Shown: positions 7,915 to 16,223 of the stretch, piece by piece
Layout of the letters: each line of letters starts with the position of its first letter
Position numbering within the stretch: position 1 is the stretch's first letter
Assembly: GCF_013214165.1 (NCBI RefSeq)
Contig: NZ_JABSSM010000052.1
Span: 1-32,613, forward strand
DNA: 32,613 nucleotides
Reading direction: 5' to 3'
Source of the DNA: Shewanella sp.
Lineage (GTDB): Bacteria; Pseudomonadota; Gammaproteobacteria; Enterobacterales; Shewanellaceae
Position numbers and translations under genes: made by a program
The notes under the pieces: generated by a model
Told to the model about the DNA's origin: nothing
Databases searched by the model: none
Seen by the model: only the letters and a program-made list of their open reading frames with translations

Positions 7915-8015
7915 AGGATATCCTTACTATACGCAGAAGTAATACCTGAGGCACTTCTGTCTAAACCAAACCCAGGAATATGAATATATAGACTCAAAGG
8001 AGGCAGAGTTAACAT
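7871..8015 (-). repeat. Tandem duplication of the hemW 5' end
   Basis: 7871-7914 and 7972-8015 are 44-bp direct copies with 42 identities, 101 bp apart. Each begins with ATG on the minus strand and encodes MLTLPPLSLYIHIP. Downstream of the identical part the outer copy still shows hemW-like bits (CAGAAGTGCC), which suggests the original duplicated unit was about 101 bp and has drifted. Confidence 0.9.
7908..8015 (-). pseudogene. 35-codon mini-ORF made from the duplicated hemW start
   Basis: Starts at an ATG whose A is the last base of the rdgB TAA stop (TAATG), reads MLTLPPLSLYIHIP as in hemW, then diverges (GFGLDRSASG...) and stops at a TAA overlapping the hemW start as ATGCTAA. The duplicated start thus keeps what looks like the ancestral rdgB-hemW coupling and passes ribosomes on to the real hemW start. 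The CxxxCxxC motif is not encoded, so the peptide is not a functional HemW. Whether it is translated is unknown. Confidence 0.7.
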
Positions 8016-8617
8016 TAAATAATCATACCTTTACGTATCATGGCATCGATCAATAGCTTCATCGCCTTTCCTCTGTGGCTGAGGCGATTCTTCTGTTCGC
8101 TATCTAGCTCTGCCGCGGAGCAGTTATGCTCATTAGGAATGAAGATAGGATCGTAACCATGACCGTTATCTCCGCTCGCTTGGAAGGCTATTTTTCCTTC
8201 CCATGATGCTTGAGCAATAATGGGGGTCGGATCTTTTGCGTGGCGCATATAGACCAAGATGCATTGAAAGCGGGCGGTTCTCCCTTCTAAATTAGTTTTT
8301 AGTGCATCTAACAACTTAATGTAGTTATCTTTCTCGCCGGCATTTTCTCCGCCGTATCTAGCCGAGTAGATCCCTGGTGCGCCATCGAGCAGGTCAACTT
8401 CTAAGCCTGAATCATCGGCAATTGCCGCGAGTCCGGTGATTTCGGCAGCATGGCGGGCTTTTATGATGGCATTTTCAACGAAGGTCGTTCCGGTTTCTGG
8501 GACTTCTTCTACATCGAATTGGCTCTGAGGAAGCACCTCTACACCGTATGCTGAGAAAATTTCAGAAAACTCTTTGAGTTTGCCTTTATTGCCACTGGCG
8601 AGAACGAATTTATCCAT
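8015..8617 (-). CDS. rdgB: dITP/XTP pyrophosphatase RdgB
   Basis: 200 residues, close to E. coli RdgB (197). Ham1-family hydrolase that removes non-canonical purine nucleoside triphosphates (dITP, XTP) from the pool. Visible motifs are the N-terminal FVLASGNKGKLKEF, the ADDSGLEVDLLDGAPGIYSARY region with the catalytic/metal Asp pair (written here as two overlapping parts: ADDSGLEV and GAPGIYSARY), GHGYDPIF and the C-terminal SHRGKA. The frame is open upstream to 8698, but the ATG at 8617 gives the canonical MDKFVLASGN start and has AAAGGT upstream. Its TAA overlaps the ATG of the hemW-derived mini-ORF. Confidence 0.95.
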   Translation of the reverse strand: MDKFVLASGNKGKLKEFSEIFSAYGVEVLPQSQFDVEEVPETGTTFVENAIIKARHAAEITGLAAIADDSGLEVDLLDGAPGIYSARYGGENAGEKDNYIKLLDALKTNLEGRTARFQCILVYMRHAKDPTPIIAQASWEGKIAFQASGDNGHGYDPIFIPNEHNCSAAELDSEQKNRLSHRGKAMKLLIDAMIRKGMII

Positions 8618-8713
8618 TAGAGACCTTTGTAGGGGGTTTGGTAATTGGGCGTCATGATAACCAAGGAGGAAGGGAAACGATAGCAGATATTGCAGCAATT
8701 TTAGCTGGGGAGT

Positions 8714-8743
8714 GGGAACTAAAAACCACTGCTTTTAGTTCCC
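8714..8743 (-). other. Hairpin between the DUF4426 gene and rdgB
   Basis: GGGAACTAAAA (8714-8724) and TTTTAGTTCCC (8733-8743) form a perfect 11-bp stem with an 8-nt loop. It has no T-tract beyond the stem on the minus strand. It sits 23 bp after the DUF4426 stop and may be an intra-operon attenuator, a processing site or an mRNA 3'-end stabiliser. Confidence 0.5.
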
Positions 8744-8766
8744 GGGTTTATGATGAAGCGTAAAAA

Positions 8767-9201
8767 TTACTCGACGTAAAATTTTTGCTTAAACTTCAAT
8801 TGGGTATTGAGTTTGTTGTTATATTTAATGGCGACTTTAAAATTGATCTCTTGATCATCTCTGAAAGGGACTTCGGCGACATAATAGATAGCTTCTCCTT
8901 CACGGATCTCTCTAAATTTAAGGTTTATGCGGGCATCGAGTAGGTTGTTAGCAATACCAGAGATCTCAACCGGCACGGGGGGATTGCCTTCCTGGCTAGT
9001 GTCTAGCACTGAAATATTGACGATGCCGATGTAGCTACTGCGTTTGATACCATAGGACTTAGCTATGCTGGGGGTTAAAAATGTGCTGCTTAGGGCCACG
9101 TAGTGAATATCGTAATTGCCAACTTTTTGTTTCTGCTCTGCTGACACGTTGCCAACGAAGGCAAGGGTAAGTATGAGTACAGATAAAATTGCTCTAAACA
9201 T
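8767..9201 (-). CDS. DUF4426 domain-containing exported protein
   Basis: 144 residues with a clear signal peptide (MFRAILSVLILTLAFVGNVSA, cut before EQKQK), so probably periplasmic. The body matches the DUF4426 pattern: GNYDIHYVALSSTFLTP, AKSYGIKRS, then a beta-rich domain ending LKFKQKFYVE. The function of the family is unknown; in Shewanella and Vibrio it sits between yggU and rdgB, as here. There is about 100 bp to yggU upstream and 150 bp with a hairpin to rdgB downstream. Confidence 0.85.
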   Translation of the reverse strand: MFRAILSVLILTLAFVGNVSAEQKQKVGNYDIHYVALSSTFLTPSIAKSYGIKRSSYIGIVNISVLDTSQEGNPPVPVEISGIANNLLDARINLKFREIREGEAIYYVAEVPFRDDQEINFKVAIKYNNKLNTQLKFKQKFYVE

Positions 9202-9304
9202 GACGCTGCTCCTAGGGTAATGGACTTACAATGGCGGTAACTCGTTATGGTTATCATATATTTGAGTATAGGTGTTTAGCCCATGACTCGCTTGGTTCGA
9301 TTTA

Positions 9305-9643
9305 TCAATTTACAAAATTTACCCATCTTTTGAGGCTGCAACTGCCAGTGTCTTCCAGTAGAGCTGCTATCTGCTCGGGGATGACTCTAGGCGTTAACAC
9401 CTCGACCTGTTTATGTCGGCCGAGTTCTCCTTTTAAGATTCTTATGTCCCCCTTAGGTACTTTAAATGCCTTCGAGAGAAACTTGATCAGGTGAGCATTG
9501 GCTTTTCCATCCACAGGTGGTGCCGTGATGGCTATTTTTAGCTCATCACCGTGAACACCTACAATGGTATTCCGGCTCGCCTTGGGCTGGATATAAAGGT
9601 TCAGCAGCAGGGAGTCCTGCTGCATAGATACCGCTAGCATCAT
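9305..9643 (-). CDS. yggU: YggU family protein (DUF167)
   Basis: 112 residues. The YggU/DUF167 signature is clear: [20 protein letters not shown], then [20 protein letters not shown] and [11 protein letters not shown]. Small cytosolic protein of unknown function, almost always next to yggT. Several Met codons are close together (9643, 9640, 9625); the first lies 3 bp after the yggT stop and the second is better spaced from the AGG within the yggT stop region, so the exact start is uncertain by up to six residues. Likely translated by coupling with yggT. Confidence 0.92.
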   Translation of the reverse strand: MMLAVSMQQDSLLLNLYIQPKASRNTIVGVHGDELKIAITAPPVDGKANAHLIKFLSKAFKVPKGDIRILKGELGRHKQVEVLTPRVIPEQIAALLEDTGSCSLKRWVNFVN

Positions 9644-9646
9644 GAC

Positions 9647-10195
9647 CTAGACGTTAGCCCAAAAAGGCACATATTGAGCTAAGAGCATATTGACAAAATT
9701 TAGAATGATCATCACCACCAATAGTGAGAGATCTAGGCCACCCATCTGCGGAAGCATGCGGCGAATGGGTGATAGTAGTGGCTCGGTTAATTGACCCATT
9801 ACCATCTCGATAGGGTTATGACCTTGGCTCACCCAGCTTAAGATTGCACGGATAATCAGCATCCAGAACAGTAAGACTCCGGCCTGCTTAAATACCGATA
9901 CGACTGCGATTAATAAGATCGTTGGTAGATTAATCGCGGCGCCAGCGATGAGACTCAATAGCACAAATTTTGCGATGACCACCATAAAAGCCAACACCAG
10001 CGAGGCGGTATCTAAACCTCCCATGGAAGGTATGACACGACGCATCGGGGCGACGATAGGCTGTGTGGCTTTTACGATAAACTGACTAAAAGGGTTATAG
10101 AAGTCGGCTTTAGCGAGCTGAAGCCAGATGCGAATAATCACAACCATCAGATACAGGTCGAAAACTGTGCTAACTAAAAAACTGAGTGCATTCAT
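9647..10195 (-). CDS. yggT: YggT family integral membrane protein
   Basis: 182 residues with two internal repeats, each a hydrophobic pair of helices followed by a conserved amphipathic motif: PIVAPMRRVIPSMGGLD in the first half and PLLSPIRRMLPQMGGLD in the second. This double-YGGT architecture is the usual gammaproteobacterial form. The family is linked by position and some genetics to osmotic stress tolerance, but its molecular role is not settled. It lies between proC and yggU, with 75 bp to proC. Confidence 0.93.
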   Translation of the reverse strand: MNALSFLVSTVFDLYLMVVIIRIWLQLAKADFYNPFSQFIVKATQPIVAPMRRVIPSMGGLDTASLVLAFMVVIAKFVLLSLIAGAAINLPTILLIAVVSVFKQAGVLLFWMLIIRAILSWVSQGHNPIEMVMGQLTEPLLSPIRRMLPQMGGLDLSLLVVMIILNFVNMLLAQYVPFWANV

Positions 10196-10270
10196 GTATT
10201 TTCTCTATTTATAATTAATCAAAAATTCATTCTTGGTTAAATGTCGGTATAACTGCTTGGCTTAAGCGCG

Positions 10271-11089
10271 TTAATATTGCTTGGCCATCTCTTGCGAGCG
10301 AGCCACACAATCATCCATGGCTTGTTTGACTATGCCCCTTAAATTACCGGCTTCGAGAGCGGCGATAGCTTGAGCCGTTGTACCTCCTTTTGAGGTCACA
10401 TTCTCTCTCAGTTGCGCAGTCGTCAACTCTGGGTTTTGTTTGACCATTTGAGCCGCGCCTAATGCAGCTTGCTGAACGAGTTGTCTTGCCTTGTGTTCAT
10501 CCATTCCCGATGCTTTGGCGTTGTCGATCATCGCTTCCATAAAGAGGAAGAAATAAGCGGGTGAACTGCCGGATAATGCGATGACTTGGTCGAGTTCGGA
10601 CTCACTGTCAACCCAAACGATTTCGCCGCCACTCAGCATCAATTGTTCACACAGTTCCTTGTGCTCTGGTGAGATCTCATCTCCTGCGTATAAACCCGTC
10701 ATGCCGACACCAATTTGAGTCGGAGTATTAGGCATAGTACGAATAAGCTTTATCTCTTGTCCAAAATATTCGCCATAACGCTTGGCCGGAATGCCTGCTG
10801 CTATGGTGATGATGAGTTTATTGCTTAGATCTAAAGTGCTTAATTGCTCGCAAACCCCTTGCATGAAGTGGGGCTTCACACTGAGCACGATAACATCAGC
10901 CTGTTTCGCAGCGGCTAAATTATCATGTGAGGTGGCGATATTCAGTGATTTTTGTAACTCTGTTAATTTAGCTTCACTGGGATTGGTTGCATGAATTAAA
11001 TCCGCCGGATAACCATTGTTGACCAGCCCTGTGGCGATACTGCGAGTCATATTGCCCGCGCCGATAAAGCACAATTTTTTTTCAGCCAT
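10271..11089 (-). CDS. proC: Pyrroline-5-carboxylate reductase ProC
   Basis: 272 residues, as expected (E. coli 269). Catalyses the last step of proline synthesis, reducing P5C with NAD(P)H. The N-terminal dinucleotide motif CFIGAGNMTRSIATGL is present, as are VLSVKPH, the RTMPNTP block, SGSSPAYFFLFMEAM and the C-terminal signature VTSKGGTTAQAIAALE. The frame opens at 11101, but the ATG at 11089 gives the family N-terminus MAEKKLCFIGAGN. 132 bp separate it from yggS; the spacer contains a small inverted repeat (GTCAGT..ACTGAC, 11179-11194) of unknown meaning. Confidence 0.95.
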   Translation of the reverse strand: MAEKKLCFIGAGNMTRSIATGLVNNGYPADLIHATNPSEAKLTELQKSLNIATSHDNLAAAKQADVIVLSVKPHFMQGVCEQLSTLDLSNKLIITIAAGIPAKRYGEYFGQEIKLIRTMPNTPTQIGVGMTGLYAGDEISPEHKELCEQLMLSGGEIVWVDSESELDQVIALSGSSPAYFFLFMEAMIDNAKASGMDEHKARQLVQQAALGAAQMVKQNPELTTAQLRENVTSKGGTTAQAIAALEAGNLRGIVKQAMDDCVARSQEMAKQY

Positions 11090-11221
11090 GATACTTCTCA
11101 ATATTTCTCTATACTTTAGCCTCTTCCGTTGAGGCCGTTATTTCGGGTGACAAACACATTGCCATTAATTCGTTACGAGTCAGTAATGACTGACATATGG
11201 GCTTGGTAGATTAAAACAAGG

Positions 11222-11923
11222 CTAAAGGCTAGTGCTTTCTCTTGCGCCGAAAATTGCACTACCAATTCTAACCATGGTTGAACCTTGTGCAATTGCCTGT
11301 TCTAAATCATTACTCATCCCCATGGATAGCGTGTCCACTTGCGGATAGAGTGATTTGAGCTCTTGATATAACGCGTGTAGCTGCTGAAACTCATTTCTTT
11401 GCAATTCTTTATCCGACGTTGCAGTGGGGATGGCCATCAGACCCCGGAGGGTTAAATTTGGCATCTGCTCGACATGGCTCGCCAGTGATTTAAGTTCCGC
11501 TGGTGTCGTACCTGATTTACTGGTTTCGCCACTGATATTGATTTGGATGCAGATGTTCAGCGGAGACATCTCTCTTGGACGTTGCGCGTTGAGCCTAGAT
11601 GCTATTTTTTCTCGAGAGACTGTGTGCATCCAATCGAAGTGACTGGCGATGATTTTAGTCTTATTCGATTGTAAGGGACCGATGAAGTGCCATTCTATTT
11701 CGGGACAGCTGTCCTTGAGTGCGTTAACCTTAGACTCGCCTTCCTGAACATAGTTTTCACCAAATCGTCTTTGACCGGCAGCATAGGCGGCTAAGATATC
11801 TGCATTGGGCTTCGTTTTACTGACGGCGAGTAATTGAATTTCATCTACATTTCGTGATGATATTTGTGCCGCTTGTTCGATTCGATGCTGGGCGTTAGCC
11901 AGCCTGTCTGCTATTGTTGTCAT
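11222..11923 (-). CDS. yggS: YggS family PLP homeostasis protein
   Basis: 233 residues (E. coli YggS 234). PLP-binding protein, a single alanine-racemase-like TIM barrel without known catalytic turnover, which keeps free pyridoxal phosphate in balance. The PLP lysine lies in LLAVSKTKPNADI; other marks are RRFGENYVQEGESK, EWHFIGPLQSNK, and the C-terminal phosphate-binding LSMGMSNDLEQAIAQGST then RIGSAIFG. The ATG at 11923 is chosen for the conserved start; an in-frame ATG at 11956 would overlap almost to pilT. Shine-Dalgarno weak. Its start is only 36 bp from the divergent pilT start. Confidence 0.94.
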   Translation of the reverse strand: MTTIADRLANAQHRIEQAAQISSRNVDEIQLLAVSKTKPNADILAAYAAGQRRFGENYVQEGESKVNALKDSCPEIEWHFIGPLQSNKTKIIASHFDWMHTVSREKIASRLNAQRPREMSPLNICIQINISGETSKSGTTPAELKSLASHVEQMPNLTLRGLMAIPTATSDKELQRNEFQQLHALYQELKSLYPQVDTLSMGMSNDLEQAIAQGSTMVRIGSAIFGARESTSL

Positions 11924-11959
11924 GATGTAAGTTTTTTGATTGAATGGATATCCCATACT

Positions 11960-12997
11960 ATGGAAATCACAGAGTTACTTGCCTTTAGTGTAAAGCACAA
12001 GGCGTCCGATCTACACCTTTCTGCTGGCGTTTCGCCTATGATACGTGTTGATGGCGAAGTCAGAAAGATTAATTTACCCGCTTTAGATCATCAAGGGGTG
12101 CATGGACTCGTCTATGACATCATGAATGATAAGCAACGTAAAGATTATGAAGAACATTTAGAGATAGATTTTTCCTTCGAGGTACCCAATTTAGCACGTT
12201 TTCGTGTCAATGCCTTCAACCAAGCGCGAGGAGCCGCGGCGGTATTTCGTACCATTCCCAGCGATATCTTGAGTCTGGAGCAGCTTGGCGCCCCGGAGAT
12301 TTTCAAGAAAATTGCCAGCTTCCCACGTGGCCTAGTCCTGGTTACCGGTCCAACAGGCTCGGGAAAGAGTACCACTCTGGCTGCCATGGTTGACTATATT
12401 AATGAAAGCCGTCACGAACACATTCTCACCATCGAAGACCCAATCGAATTCGTCCATAAGAGTAAGCAATGTCTGATCAACCAGCGAGAGGTGCATCGTC
12501 ATACTCATAGTTTTAACGCGGCCTTACGCAGTGCGCTGCGTGAAGATCCCGATGTTATTTTAGTGGGTGAGATGCGAGATCTTGAAACCATCAGGCTGGC
12601 GATGACGGCGGCTGAAACTGGTCATCTGGTTTTCGGTACGTTACACACCACCTCAGCGGCCAAAACCATCGACCGTGTGGTCGATGTTTTCCCCGCAGGC
12701 GAGAAGGGCATGGTCAGGACCATGCTATCTGAGTCGCTACAGGCGGTAATATCACAGACCTTGATCAAGAAAATCGGTGGCGGGCGTGTCGCCGCCCATG
12801 AGATCATGATGGGGACTCCAGCGATCAGAAACCTTATCCGTGAAGATAAAGTGGCGCAGATGTACTCTGCGATTCAGACCGGTATGTCACATGGTATGCA
12901 GACATTAGATCAATGCCTGCAGAATTTGGTCAACCGCGGTCAGATCAGTCGTGAAGATGCTCAGCACAAGAGTGCCAATAAACAGACAAAATTTTAA
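11960..12997 (+). CDS. pilT: Type IV pilus retraction ATPase PilT
   Basis: 345 residues, standard for PilT. Hexameric cytoplasmic motor that depolymerises type IV pili, giving twitching motility. The Walker A motif GPTGSGKST is at residues 130-138; the Asp box around LTIEDPIEFVH, the Walker B region DPDVILVGEMRD and the His box TGHLVFGTLHTTSA are intact. The C-terminal AIRNLIREDKVAQM segment carries the conserved AIRNLIRE retraction motif. The frame is open far upstream, but the ATG at 11960 (MEITELLAFSVKHKASDLH) is the family start. pilU follows after 23 bp, and yggS is divergent with only 36 bp between start codons, so the promoter must lie partly in the yggS coding region. Confidence 0.96.
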   Translation: MEITELLAFSVKHKASDLHLSAGVSPMIRVDGEVRKINLPALDHQGVHGLVYDIMNDKQRKDYEEHLEIDFSFEVPNLARFRVNAFNQARGAAAVFRTIPSDILSLEQLGAPEIFKKIASFPRGLVLVTGPTGSGKSTTLAAMVDYINESRHEHILTIEDPIEFVHKSKQCLINQREVHRHTHSFNAALRSALREDPDVILVGEMRDLETIRLAMTAAETGHLVFGTLHTTSAAKTIDRVVDVFPAGEKGMVRTMLSESLQAVISQTLIKKIGGGRVAAHEIMMGTPAIRNLIREDKVAQMYSAIQTGMSHGMQTLDQCLQNLVNRGQISREDAQHKSANKQTKF

Positions 12998-13020
12998 AGG
13001 TTAATCGCTAAGGTTTTATT

Positions 13021-14133
13021 ATGGATGTTCGTCCTTTCTTAAAAACGATGATAGATCGCAAGGCTTCGGATCTCTTCATCACGGCGGGTTTCCCCCCGAG
13101 TGCCAAAATTGATGGTGAGCTAACACCATTGAGCGAAACTTCATTCTCACCGGCCCAGTCATTGGATTTTGTCGAGTCTTTGATGAGTGATGAACAGAAG
13201 AAGGAGTTTCATCAGACTCGTGAGTGTAATTTCGCCTTTGCCTTGCAGGATTTGGGACGTTTTCGTGTCAGTGCTTTTTGGCAGAGGGAAGCATCGGGTT
13301 GTGTGATGCGCCGCATCGAGACGCAGATCCCCGATGTCGATGATCTGAAACTTCCCTCAATCCTGAAAGATCTGGTGATGAGTAAACGTGGACTCATCAT
13401 CATGGTCGGTGGAACGGGCACGGGTAAGTCAACGTCCTTGGCCGCTTTGGTGGGCTACCGTAATGCTAACTCTCGCGGCCATATTCTGACTATCGAAGAC
13501 CCGGTTGAATTTGTTCACGAGCACCGTAAGTGCATCATTACCCAGAGAGAAGTGGGTATAGATACCGAGTCATTCGCTGCGGCGCTTAAAAGCTCTCTGC
13601 GCCAGGCGCCGGATGTGATCTTAATCGGAGAAATTCGAACTCAAGAGACCATGGAATTCGCCTTGGCGTTTGCCGAAACTGGTCACTTATGTATGGCGAC
13701 CTTACATGCGAACAATGCCAACCAGGCACTGGACCGTATCATGAATCTCGTGCCGGAGAGTAAGCATCGGCAGCTATTGTTCGACCTCTCGTTGAACTTA
13801 AGGGGAATCGTAGCTCAACAGTTGGTGCCGACTTTGGATGGTAAGGGGCGACGTGCTGCCATCGAGATTTTGATTAATACGCCTCGTATCAGTAGCTTGA
13901 TTGCGAAAAATGAGTTGCATTCACTCAAGGAGACCATGGCCAAGTCTAATGAGCAGGGGATGCAGACCTTCGATCAGGCCTTGCTGGCTCTATATACCGA
14001 GGGTGAGATCAGTTATGCCGATGCCTTACATCATGCAGACTCGCCTAACGATTTAAGGTTGATGATTAAGTTGCAGAGTTCAGAGCAAACGGGTTCAGGC
14101 TTTATGGAAGGGGTGACGCTAGATTTAGACTGA
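13021..14133 (+). CDS. pilU: PilT-dependent retraction ATPase PilU
   Basis: 370 residues, typical for PilU. Accessory motor that works with PilT in pilus retraction. Walker A GGTGTGKST at residues 130-138, Asp box LTIEDPVEFVH, Walker B APDVILIGEIRT and His box TGHLCMATLHANNA are all intact. It begins 23 bp after the pilT stop and is surely co-transcribed. It carries the PilU-type C-terminal extension after the ATPase core (GFMEGVTLDLD at the end). A hairpin terminator lies directly downstream, facing ruvX. Confidence 0.96.
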   Translation: MDVRPFLKTMIDRKASDLFITAGFPPSAKIDGELTPLSETSFSPAQSLDFVESLMSDEQKKEFHQTRECNFAFALQDLGRFRVSAFWQREASGCVMRRIETQIPDVDDLKLPSILKDLVMSKRGLIIMVGGTGTGKSTSLAALVGYRNANSRGHILTIEDPVEFVHEHRKCIITQREVGIDTESFAAALKSSLRQAPDVILIGEIRTQETMEFALAFAETGHLCMATLHANNANQALDRIMNLVPESKHRQLLFDLSLNLRGIVAQQLVPTLDGKGRRAAIEILINTPRISSLIAKNELHSLKETMAKSNEQGMQTFDQALLALYTEGEISYADALHHADSPNDLRLMIKLQSSEQTGSGFMEGVTLDLD

Positions 14134-14140
14134 TGAAAGT

Positions 14141-14171
14141 AAAATGGCCAGCGTATAAAAACTGGCCATTT
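14141..14171. terminator. Bidirectional terminator between pilU and ruvX
   Basis: AAATGGCCAG (14142-14151) and CTGGCCATTT (14162-14171) form a perfect 10-bp stem with a 10-nt loop between two convergent genes. A/T tracts are short, so efficiency is uncertain. Confidence 0.6.
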
Positions 14172-14199
14172 ACATGTGAGTTCCTAGAATTACCTAGAG

Positions 14200-14622
14200 T
14201 TAGCCATACAAGTTTTCGAAGTAACTCTCTATGATCAATACCGCCGACATAGCATCGACCTGTCCCTTCGTCAGAGCTTTAAAACCACCGAACTCAAACA
14301 GTCTGGCCTTGGCATCGGCCGTTGTCAGGCGCTCATCTTGGGTCGCTATTTTTACGCCGAATCTGCCGTTGATGCGATTGGCAAACTTCTTCGCTCTCTG
14401 GGTTATCTCTTGTTCGGTGCCATCCATATTCAAGGGCAGCCCCACGACCACTATATCTGGCTGCCATTCCTCGATAAGCATGCCAATTTCTTCCCACTTA
14501 GGGATGCCATCGACGGCTTTCATTGACCCGATTGGGTTGGCTGTGCCTGTGAGTGATTGACCTATGGCTATGCCAATGCTTTTAGTGCCGTAATCGAAGC
14601 CTAATACCGATATTGAACTCAT
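14200..14622 (-). CDS. ruvX: RuvX/YqgF, putative Holliday junction resolvase / pre-16S rRNA nuclease
   Basis: 140 residues, full length. RNase H-like fold: the first catalytic Asp is in [17 protein letters not shown], the second acidic site around [14 protein letters not shown] and the third in [10 protein letters not shown]. In E. coli YqgF is essential and processes the 5' end of 16S rRNA; the resolvase name comes from fold similarity. It follows yqgE on the same strand with a 45-bp gap, the common yqgE-yqgF pair. Confidence 0.94.
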   Translation of the reverse strand: MSSISVLGFDYGTKSIGIAIGQSLTGTANPIGSMKAVDGIPKWEEIGMLIEEWQPDIVVVGLPLNMDGTEQEITQRAKKFANRINGRFGVKIATQDERLTTADAKARLFEFGGFKALTKGQVDAMSAVLIIESYFENLYG

Positions 14623-14667
14623 GAAATACTTGTTCTCTTAAATGAGGGAGCCGTTGAGGCAGAGGAA

Positions 14668-15228
14668 TTATGCATGGCCGGATTGATTCGACAGTTGCCA
14701 TATGTCGAAGCCTAAAGACTCAGTCGCTGTTTGCCAGCGTTCCTCATGCTTAACATCGAAGAGTAATGCCGTACTCGCAGGGATTGAGAGCCAGGTATTA
14801 TCCGCCAGTTCTTGCTCCAGTTGATCTCGGCTCCAACCTGCATAGCCTAGGGCGACGATAAACTGCTTTGGGGCGTCTTTACTGCCTAAGGCCGACAACA
14901 CATCTCTGGAAGTCGTTAGCATCAAGTCGTCGGTCAGTGATTGGCTGTTGTTCCAAGAATCTTGAGGTGTGTGCAACACAAAACCTCGTTCGGGATTCAC
15001 CGGGCCGCCGATGAGGACTTTAGCGCCAAGGGAGGAAACAAGTTCAGGTTCATCATCGAGTTCCATCTGCTGCAATAGCTCATCGACTTCTATGCCTATG
15101 GGTCTGTTGATCATGATCCCCATAGCGCCTTTCTCATCATGCTCACAAAGATAGATCACCGAACGCTCGAAAAAGGTGTCTTTGAGTGAGGGCATCGCAA
15201 TTAAGAAGTGGTGTTGTAAACTTTCCAT
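14668..15228 (-). CDS. yqgE: YqgE/AlgH family protein (UPF0301)
   Basis: 186 residues, normal length. Family marks: [56 protein letters not shown] and the [19 protein letters not shown] block. AlgH was named in Pseudomonas for effects on alginate regulation; the biochemical role remains unknown. Upstream of ruvX as in most gammaproteobacteria; the gshB gene that often precedes yqgE is absent here and yciH stands in that place. Confidence 0.94.
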   Translation of the reverse strand: MESLQHHFLIAMPSLKDTFFERSVIYLCEHDEKGAMGIMINRPIGIEVDELLQQMELDDEPELVSSLGAKVLIGGPVNPERGFVLHTPQDSWNNSQSLTDDLMLTTSRDVLSALGSKDAPKQFIVALGYAGWSRDQLEQELADNTWLSIPASTALLFDVKHEERWQTATESLGFDIWQLSNQSGHA

Positions 15229-15297
15229 TAATTAGGCTCCATGGAAGAGGGGATAGATACTGACAATTAGCCTGGCTAATCCGGACGATACAGACTG

Positions 15298-15627
15298 CTA
15301 ACCGCCGGCTAGCTTTACCGTATACTTGAGTTTTTCCAGTAAGGTCTTGAGCTGCTCTCTGTTGTCAGTTTGCACTTCAATATTGAACCCTTTTACCGTT
15401 CCACCACAGCCGCACTGTTTCTTTAATTTCTGGGCCAGGGCTTTTAGTTCTTTGTCATTCAAGCCTAGGCCCTTGATGACAGAAACGCCTTTGCCTTTGC
15501 GCCCTTTAGTGTCTTTATGGATACGCACGATACCATCTCCAGTGGGGATGTCTTCGAGTGCTACGTCGGGAGATATACGGCCTATATCTGTGCTGTAGAC
15601 CAGGGATACGTTTGGATCTTTTCTCAT
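15298..15627 (-). CDS. yciH: YciH, SUI1/eIF1-like translation factor
   Basis: 109 residues, matching E. coli YciH (108). The SUI1 domain is in the C-terminal two-thirds: GDGIVRIHKDTKGRKGKGV, then the glycine/cysteine turn KKQCGCGGTVK and the end of the domain EQLKTLLEKLKYTVKLAGG. Bacterial SUI1 proteins resemble eukaryotic eIF1 and can affect start-site fidelity in vitro; the in vivo role is unclear. Separated by 69 bp from yqgE, so possibly in one transcript with yqgE and ruvX. The 231 bp upstream (to 15858) show no gene and hold one copy of the 38-bp repeat described below. Confidence 0.92.
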   Translation of the reverse strand: MRKDPNVSLVYSTDIGRISPDVALEDIPTGDGIVRIHKDTKGRKGKGVSVIKGLGLNDKELKALAQKLKKQCGCGGTVKGFNIEVQTDNREQLKTLLEKLKYTVKLAGG

Positions 15628-15818
15628 GGGCGACTACTAAATAACTGCTGATACATGGAGTTTAACAAACTGAATAATTTTATGGGAGCTTTATGCTTGA
15701 TTAAGTCTTCTAGGTAAAGCTGGAGCGACAATGAGATAGTTGAAACTCAGTGGGCTAGCAAATTTTAGCCTCATTCATTTTTATATTTTTGAAGGGGAAT
15801 ACCGCTTTTGATAAAAGC

Positions 15819-15894
15819 AGCTATGTCGCCAGCATGAATCCAATGACCAGTGATACAGCTATGTTGCCAGCATGAATCCAATGACCAGTGATAC
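15819..15894 (-). repeat. 38-bp tandem duplication of the 3' end of the small membrane-protein gene
   Basis: Two adjacent 38-bp units (15819-15856 and 15857-15894) differ at one base (CGCC/TGCC). The inner unit is the last 12 codons plus stop of the 15859-16176 gene; the outer unit repeats them past the stop codon, again giving VSLVIGFMLAT-stop in its own frame. Confidence 0.95.
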
Positions 15895-16176
15895 AGCAGT
15901 GACAGAGGCACAAGGAATAATAAACTTATGAAATTTTGAATGAGCAATGGTGCAAGAGGTTAACACGAAGCCTATTGCCGCCGCTCCATAGTTGCCGTTA
16001 TGTCCGTCGAATAAGGTAAAGAGTAACCAGGCTAATACGATAACAGGCAAGATAAATAGGCTGATATGTCCCTGACTCTTTCTGCTCGAAGCTTGTTCTG
16101 ATCGCACCGAGGCTTGTTCGGGAGCAAAAATAAAGATAGCAGTAGCGATCAAGAAGGCACCGATAAACCAAAACAT
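15859..16176 (-). CDS. Small membrane protein with a Fur-type box upstream; family unknown
   Basis: About 105 residues with four predicted membrane stretches: FWFIGAFLIATAIFIFAP at the N-terminus, ISLFILPVIVLAWLLFTLF, NYGAAAIGFVLTSCTIA and IIPCASVTAVSLVIGFMLAT at the C-terminus. A short charged linker rich in Ser, Gln and Arg follows the first helix. I do not recognise the family. An ATG four codons earlier (16188) is in frame, but the ATG at 16176 has GGAG at the right distance. A perfect 15-bp Fur-type palindrome is centred 55 bp upstream, suggesting iron-repressed expression and a role in iron-limited growth (inference). The 3' end is duplicated downstream. Confidence 0.7.
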   Translation of the reverse strand: MFWFIGAFLIATAIFIFAPEQASVRSEQASSRKSQGHISLFILPVIVLAWLLFTLFDGHNGNYGAAAIGFVLTSCTIAHSKFHKFIIPCASVTAVSLVIGFMLAT

Positions 16177-16223
16177 AAGAGACTCCATTACTTAGAATTC
16201 AAGATCACACTGCAATTTTCAAC

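Noticed and set aside
11179..11194. GTCAGT..ACTGAC inverted repeat between yggS and proC as an operator
   Set aside because: Six-base arms with a 4-bp spacer are expected by chance at this scale, and no known regulator motif matches.
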